In this document: positions 57,849 through 64,000 of the stretch, piece after piece
Numbering within the stretch: position 1 is the stretch's first letter
Layout of the letters: each line of letters opens with the position of its first letter
Source: Calycina herbarum
Taxonomy: Eukaryota; Ascomycota; Leotiomycetes; Helotiales; Pezizellaceae
Direction of reading: 5' to 3'
NCBI GenBank assembly: GCA_001414485.1
Contig: LLEY01000064.1
Location: 248,001 to 312,000 of the forward strand
DNA length: 64,000 nt
Made by a program: the position numbers and the translations under genes
The notes under the pieces: generated by a model
Seen by the model: only the letters and a program-made list of their open reading frames with translations
The model's database searches: none
What the model was told of the DNA's origin: nothing

Positions 57849-59488
57849 GATTGCGGTGGTGTTTGGGATGTGGTGAGGGTGGATTGTTGTGTTGGTGGAT
57901 GGAGGGGTCTTTTTGGGATTTTATTTTGGTGGGGTCGAGTCAGAGAGTGGTTTGACTCACAAGCGGAAGCGAAATTTTGGGGACCTCGCGGACGCGACTT
58001 CTCTCTCAACCTCCTCTCCTCAAATATATTACCTAGCAGACTAAGAATGACCCGCGAAAGCTCTCTCAGCTCAACTTTCTCGTCAATTCAACAAAGTTTC
58101 CTCCTTACGCACTCTATGAGTACCGATCGATCCGCGGAGTTCAGTCCATGACATAGGTCGCAAAACTCAATAAAACCATAACCACAAGGTAAAGACTCGT
58201 AAGCTTCGAAACTGTAATTAACTAGCACCTAATAGATCTTCAGAAAATTTTAATTGATTTTTGCGAATTTCTTTTGGAAGTCCAAGAGATGTTCAATGTA
58301 AGAGTCCCGACCAAAGTTCTGTACACCTATAATCCAAAGACATTATTCTAGAAGGCCTAAAACAATCAAGTTAATCCAATAGAGGAGTGTAGGATCCTCA
58401 GAACTGATAAAAGTTTATTTTCTAAAGTCTTCCTTGCAAGTTTATTTATTTTATTTCGTTATTCTAAGCTTTTAGTACAATATTATTTCTTAGGGTAGGA
58501 GGAGCGATGACAGGGTCTCTTACTGAAAGCCTCCAATCTCTACGGCCTATTTGGATACTTGGGTGTATATCGAATTCAAATTTTGATTTCAATTTGCACT
58601 ATCCCTTCCTACGCTTTAGCGACGCATTTATTGTCTTTCCTTCTTTCAAAATCCCGAGCATTGTTACGATTTGGAAAGATTATTACCAGGAAAATATGAC
58701 TGTTCGGATTCTTCAGCCTTCTATCCCGCTCAGATGCCATCAGGAACGCTCTTAGTGCCTCAGGCACCCATGCATATGAGATAGAACATCAAAACATTAG
58801 GAATGTAAATATACTCTATTTATTACTCTATTCTTTAATAAAGTGACTACTAACATGCCTGAAGATACGCGATTTGATACCACCGATAAAGGGACACTTA
58901 GGCCTAGTACCAAGCATAAGTTGGTAAGAATAAGTAAAAAAGGGCTTTGCGTTGCTTATAAGGCATCAAGACCGACCCCAAAAGAGAATAGCCCTGGGCG
59001 AGGTTAAGGAATGCAATAGAAAAAGTGAGAGGAGTGTTTCCCACATTGGTTGTAACATGTGTAACGTTACATTTTGTAGAATAAGGCCTTCTTTTGATAT
59101 ATATCACAATAAATAGATGAAAAGTGCTCCCTTTCCCACGAAACTAAGTGATCTTATTGGCTCGCTTAATTGTGCATTGACCTCTCCATGCTTTGGGTTC
59201 CTGATGGCATCTGAGGGGATATTGGGATGTGGTTGCAGAAAATATGTAACCTCAGTCATATGCAGGTCGAAGCGCCAGGCAATCCGCATTCCAGCCCCCT
59301 TTTTTACCATCATTGCCCACTGTACCAATCTCTTGTTTGGCTGGAGTTGCAACTATCTTCTCCAATTCCGCTCACAGGCTTCTGGTCCTTTGTACGCAGT
59401 TAGTTCAAGCACCGAGCGGTCTGGCGTCGGAAATACCAACAAAGTGGGATACACCAGGCACTCGTCTGCTCCTGGAAGTCTATGAATT
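57849..59488. other. Intergenic; KRS1 promoter and an inverted repeat pair
   Basis: The first 300 bp hold the KRS1 upstream region. From 58,200 the sequence is AT-rich and without a supported gene; an 82-codon frame at 58,507 resembles nothing. A perfect 19-bp inverted pair, ctcagatgccatcaggaac (58729-58747) and its complement (59197-59215), with weaker similarity extending outward (tatccc next to both), frames about 450 bp. This may be an old foldback element. Confidence 0.5.
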
Positions 59489-62013
59489 ATGGATGGCCTT
59501 AGCGCAGCAGCGAGTGTCTTTGCTGTGCTTGATATCTCAGCAAAGATCATCGGCGCTTGTCGAAAGTATTTTCTAGAAGTGAAGAGTGGAAAAGAGGATA
59601 TCATTCGATTGCGGAACGAGGTGATGTCTCTCCAAGATGTCTTGAACAAGATTGGAGATATGTCAGAAGCAGACGAAGGCACGACGAACAAGGCACCGAT
59701 CTTCAACACTCTCACAAAAAAGATGGTCCTTTACAGCATTGTCTCAACGACTTGGAAAATCTTGCCTCGAAGCTGGACCTTCAAGGAGAAAAAAGGGAGA
59801 TGAATAAATTCGGACCCAGAGCTCTGATGTGGCCTTTCAGTAGTAGAAATATTGATAAAATTCTCACTATCATCGGAGGGCACAAAGTGACGTTGGGACT
59901 CGTCCTCACTAGCGATCTTATGCGAGTCTTGTAGAGCATCCAGGAGCCAAGCATTTAGTTATCAATTATTAAGATTTCTACCTAACAACGGCGTAAATTC
60001 TTTAACTAATACTGACGTTGAACCTAGTGGACTTACACGAGCGATTCATAACGATGTTGTGGACATACGTATTGGGCAGAAGAGCTTGCTTGCAGATTCA
60101 AAATACCAAAATCTCCGTAGCTGGCTGAACCCACCCGATCCATCTTCGAACCATAATGCTGCTTGGCAAGAATCGCCAACCGACAACGGGAACTTGGTTC
60201 TTAGCGGGGGAGGAGTTCAAAGACTGGAAATCTGCTCCGAACTCATTCATCTGGAATACGTGAGCATATTATTGCTGCTCCTCAAATAGATCTCCAGCTG
60301 ACTAGGTGGGCTCTTTAGCTGGATGCGGCGAAATCAGTTCTCTGGCAAGTGCTCCTAATTTAATAAACATGGGTTGACAACTAATATTTGATTCCTAGTT
60401 CTACAGTTATAGCGGAGATCTTGCATGCTTACGAATCAAATACCACAGCAGCAGTGGCTTACTTCTATTTCGATTTCAATGACACCGAAAAGCAAAATCA
60501 TGAAAAGTTTCTACGCTCGCTCGCCCTTCAACTGTCCACACACCCAACTGAGTCTTTCAATTTTCTCGCCACTCTTTCCGCGGACAACCATGATGGAGAA
60601 AAAACAGCCCACGGTCGACTCTCTAATGGCAACATTTCAGCATATGCTGCAATGTTTCAAACATATCTTCATTCTTCTTGACGCCTTGGACGAATGTAAA
60701 GAGAGAGAAGATCTTTTAGAATTGCTAGAAATAATTTCCAGCTGGCATGTGGAGGAGCTTCATATATTGGCTACGAGTCGGAAGGGAAAAGAAGACATCG
60801 AGGAGTCTCTCGAATCTTTGATCACATTTCAAGTTGGAGTTGATGGCGATCTTGTCGACGCCGATATTCATACCTATATCTGTGAACGGCTTCGAAATAA
60901 CGCGCAATTACGGAAATGGCCTGAGAGACTAAGGATGGAAATTGAAGCGGCATTGGTGGAAGGAGCACATGGAATGTGAGTAGTCTATGCTGCTTCATTT
61001 GCTAGTTTTAATCGTCTTTTCCTAACGGTGCTTCAAGGTTCCGATGGGTAGTTTGCCAATTAGATGCACTGAGAAAATGTTTGAAGCTAGAAGCTCTCTG
61101 AAAAGCTTTGAAATCTTTACTAAAAACCTTAGACGACACTTATGCTCAGATACAATGCAGCATCGATGAAGAGTACAGCGAAGCCGTACCCAGTATTCTT
61201 CAATGGCTGACTTACTCTGCTCGTCCGCTTTCTATCTAAGAACTCGCTGAAATCCTAGCTGTTGAGATTGGTAACGAACCACGCTTTAACCCCGAGAAAC
61301 GGCTTCTTGAGTATATTTACTATATGCTCTAGTCTCATCACGGAGACTATTTCCATGGATCCCTACTCTAAGGAATTTTGCGTGGTTAGTTTTGCCCTTT
61401 TCTGTTAAGGAGTACTTGGTTTCCAACTGTGTCAGCGCTGGACCGGCTTCGAAATATGCCGTCGGTCAATCTGCTAGTGAGCATGAGCTCGCCCAATCTT
61501 GTCTTACATATATCCTCCACTTCAAGTCACCCATAGGGATAAGAGAAACCTCAGACCACAAAATAAATTTTCCGTTCACAGAGTATGCAGCGAAATTCTG
61601 GTTTCAACATGCTCAAGACATTGTTAATAGTAACGAACTGATAGAGCGACTGGTATTTGAGGTTTTCCACCCCCCATATGGTCTGATTTTCTCACCTAGA
61701 TATTAAAGAAATACTTCATGACGATTGCTTGGACATTTCTGCTTCAACACTTTGTTATTCCGTACGAATAGGTCTCACTCGACGTGCAACACTATTGCTC
61801 AAGGAAGGGGTTGATGTCAACGCAAAAGGAGGCTCTTTGACTCCCCTTACGTTAGCTCTACAATGTCGAAACGAAGCCATCGTTCGATTATTACTTAATA
61901 ATGGAACAAAAATTGGTCCATATGATATACACGAGGTGAAATACCTGGATTCGAAACTCTTCCTCGAGTTACTACTCGAAAATGGTGTTGATATGGAAGA
62001 GTATTGGAAGTAG
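59489..62013 (+). pseudogene. Broken NACHT-ankyrin (NLR/STAND-like) gene
   Basis: Successive frames retain the order of fungal NACHT-ankyrin receptors. An N-terminal domain (MDGLSAAASVFAVLDISAKI) starts at 59489, followed by a SWLNPPDPSSNHN linker (about 60,120), a P-loop region (GCGEI where GCGKT/S is expected, about 60,321-60,335), AYFYFDFND (about 60,460), Walker B IFILLDALDEC (about 60,667), a FSVKEYLVS block (about 61,396) and two ankyrin repeats (about 61,780-61,930). Lesions: one-base shift in the A-run at about 59,716, stop at 59,932, frame shifts at about 60,205 and 60,610, and stops at 61,099, 61,237 and 61,330. A gcaagt donor (about 60,343) replaces gtaagt. The intact family acts in self/non-self recognition and cell death; this copy cannot make a full protein. 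Confidence 0.87.
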
Positions 62014-62635
62014 CGCCGACTCCAGCGTCGTCCCCACAAACCCAACTTCTTTTACCTATGATTGTTATTTTGTTTGAGTTGATTTAAAGTAGAGAAGTTC
62101 CTTGATGTTGATTTAGATTAAATACTATGCCGTAGTACTTGAACTACATAAAGATTTAGAGCTGGTGTTATTCATGGAAAACGAAGCGAGAAGTAAATAA
62201 AACAAGTGCCAAATTAATCACTGCAAAATGTGGACTCAATCCAACGTCTGTAGCAGATCCTCACTAACTGTTCCACACTAGGCTTCCCCGTCAAATTTTT
62301 TGAAACATGAGCCTTTTTCAATTCTCTTTGGATTTTGAATCTTCGTCTAAATTTACAGTTCATCTTCGCTAAAAACTTCACCGTTAATAGAAACGAGGTT
62401 ATATAAATATTCAAACTCACTAAAGACTTAGCGCACACAAACAAGTCAGGGAACATTGCTAGCATTGTCTACAGAATACAATTTCCCGAGACACAAATCT
62501 TGTAAGCGAATATTAATTGATCGCGCATGTCGCAATGAATGGAAGGCTATCAGCGACCGTGAAGTTGATCACAATGGCAGACGATATTTCGGTAATTATA
62601 AGTAAATAGCTTGATCTATGGAAATGAGTAATGAA
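62014..62635. other. Intergenic
   Basis: It lies between the NLR relic and the 3' end of the cupin gene. The relic may continue as unrecognisable ankyrin debris for some distance. An 83-codon minus-strand frame (62,214-62,465) has no family features. No RNA gene seen. Confidence 0.4.
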
Positions 62636-63448
62636 TCAATCCATCTTCGAGTCCCCTGCAAATCGTCTTTGAAAAATGGAAGTTTCCATTTGTTTACAGG
62701 CTAGCTCCCAGTCTATCGAGTATTTACGATAGAAAGGCTGATATCCAAGAAGGCCACCCAGCCATCTCCCAACCACAATCCCCATAATTTGTGACATCCT
62801 CTGGCCCAAAGGCATCCAATGTGGAAAGGAAATGTAAGTTCCCCCTGCATCAAAAGTCTATAAAGGTGATCAGTTTTAGACTTATATTGGCTGGTTCAGG
62901 GACCGGCAAGCGTTGTTGGAAGATCTTACACTCAAGACCTGAACCAGGTCAATCTTCCCATTGCCTTTCATAATATCATTCTGGTACTTATACCAGTTCT
63001 CAAAAAACAACGTATTTAGCTGGAAGGGATCCGAGGTCTTTTCACTAGACAACAAAAATCTAACAACATTGCAACCCGGAGCCTGTCGTGCTGTTTCGAG
63101 TGGGTATGAACGATGGTTTGCCCAAGCAGCAATGAGGTACTCTGGATGTTCTGGTTTGAGGACAATTTCCTCGCCTTCGACCTCAACACCAATGGCTCCT
63201 TCCACGGCTTGAATATACTCGTCCTGGTTGGCATGGAAGTGCAGAGGGGGTTTTTTCTCGAAGAAAGAAGTACCTTTCACCAGGTCCATTGTTCCTAGGA
63301 AGGCAAAGGAGCGTTCGGGGTGGTGGATCGCCCGCGAGCTGACTGCCCCGTCAAGGCTACAAGGCTGGTTAGCACGTATTGCAGTGCTAGGCAGAATAGA
63401 AGTGATAACTCACACGGTTACAATCTGATCCGAGTCATTGTATTCCAT
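62636..63448 (-). CDS. Cupin-domain protein, about 227 aa or longer, 3 or more exons
   Basis: Exons on the minus strand: 63448-63414, 63356-62930 and 62857-62636; introns of 57 bp (GTGAGT...TTGTAG) and 72 bp (GTAAGA...TTTATAG). The joined frame ends FQRRFAGDSKMD. The cupin core is clear: PPLHFHANQDEYI (metal-binding His-x-His and Glu, about 61-73), a conserved EPEHPEYL-like turn, then the C-terminal block YISFPHWMPLGQRM and GRWLGGLLGYQPFYRKYS. This two-block architecture is known from fungal cupin proteins of unknown function, some in secondary-metabolite clusters. The frame stays open upstream to about 63,516, where a tctaac...cgcag acceptor suggests a further 5' exon, so the N-terminus is probably incomplete. 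Confidence 0.75.
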
Positions 63449-63516
63449 TTGCAAAAAGATTCGCGGGTATAAAATGTGTAGATATTTGTTGTACTTGGTG
63501 AGTGTGGAATTATTGC

Positions 63517-64000
63517 CTGCGAGGAGTTAGAAATCGTAGGCTTCGAAGGGTATATCGTAAAATGAAGAAGATGTAACGTGCTTCCTGGTAGTTGCGATAC
63601 TGGTTGGGGAGAAAGTCTACGCCAAACCACCCTCCCTACTCCTACTAAGGCATCGTGTTATATGAGGGTAGATGGAGGTAACTGCATTGCTTACCGGCAG
63701 TTCAATAAATACATGCTGTATAGTGCAGTGACACGCTGGCTAACTTCGGGGGCCAGTTGTGACGTGCCCCGAGAACCTAGTAGTCCAATACTCAAAGCAG
63801 AAAAGATTCTGTGGAGCTTTTCCGGAGTTTTCTTGCAAGGTATCCTTGGGACAGGGATGCGATGCACATATCATTGATATAATATGCAAGTGCAATAAAA
63901 ATGTTCGAATTTGTGTGCATGAGGCAAGGATCTAGCAACCGATAAGCCACCCCATTCATACTCAGCCTCCGTGTAGGTGGTGCTCAGGATAAAATGGGTT
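63517..64000. other. Window edge, no assigned gene
   Basis: It probably includes the first exon and promoter of the cupin gene, but I could not join an ATG exon with sound splice sites. A 99-codon plus-strand frame (63,578-63,877) has no family features. The last 100 bases show nothing recognisable. Confidence 0.35.

Noticed and set aside
57417..58151. 244-codon plus-strand frame
   Set aside because: Most of it is antisense to the first exons of lysyl-tRNA synthetase, whose reading is unequivocal.
58507..58755. 82-codon frame starting with ATG
   Set aside because: Composition looks random, no family features, and it abuts the inverted repeat arm at 58,729.

Overview
The window comes from a filamentous ascomycete (Pezizomycotina). 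I would guess Leotiomycetes, but that is inference from gene style and not a database result. Supporting traits are introns of about 47-102 bp with GTANGT donors and CTAAC/CTRAC-like branch sites, a HET-domain protein, a decayed NACHT-ankyrin receptor, a secreted fungal tyrosinase, and heavy repeat-induced point mutation (RIP).

Positions 1 to about 31,320 are one very AT-rich block of RIP-mutated, nested transposons. CA and TG dinucleotides are almost absent: the first 240 bases hold no CA and two TG by eye. No intact gene survives, but conceptual reading still shows Ty3/gypsy reverse transcriptase, RNase H, integrase, chromodomain and gag on the minus strand (1-1290, 2299-5195, 10976-25031) and on the plus strand (25032-30000), plus a Ty1/copia element on the minus strand (about 5330-10740). 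Two 1.86-kb pogo/Fot-like DNA transposons (12402-14261 and 15812-17672) sit inside one gypsy copy. A 593-bp TRIM-like element (25780-26372, duplication CTTAG), a solo LTR (28908-29101, duplication CGTAG) and a 430-bp MITE with about 145-bp inverted repeats (30796-31225) have base-precise ends. The gypsy pair 10976-25031 is arranged as a tandem that shares one LTR (17905-18365). An antisense accessory ORF appears to lie between pol and the 3' LTR.

From 31,321 to the end the composition becomes ordinary and gene-rich. In order: secreted tyrosinase (+), ZNF830-like splicing-associated zinc-finger protein (-), BYE1-like PHD/TFIIS-M/SPOC transcription factor (+), RGG-rich putative RNA-binding protein (-), HET-domain protein (+), a small acidic ORF and a gene relic (+), DUF3500 protein (-), FAH-family hydrolase (+), DMT/nucleotide-sugar-type transporter (-), COX15 haem A synthase (+), cytosolic lysyl-tRNA synthetase (-), a broken NACHT-ankyrin (NLR-like) gene (+) and a cupin-domain protein (-).

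The right half is mostly housekeeping (transcription, splicing, translation, respiration). The HET gene, the NLR relic, the tyrosinase next to the RIP block and the cupin gene are accessory in character. Several pairs are divergent and share short upstream regions (ZNF830/BYE1, RGG/HET, DUF3500/FAH, transporter/COX15). COX15 and KRS1 converge with about 200 bp between stop codons.
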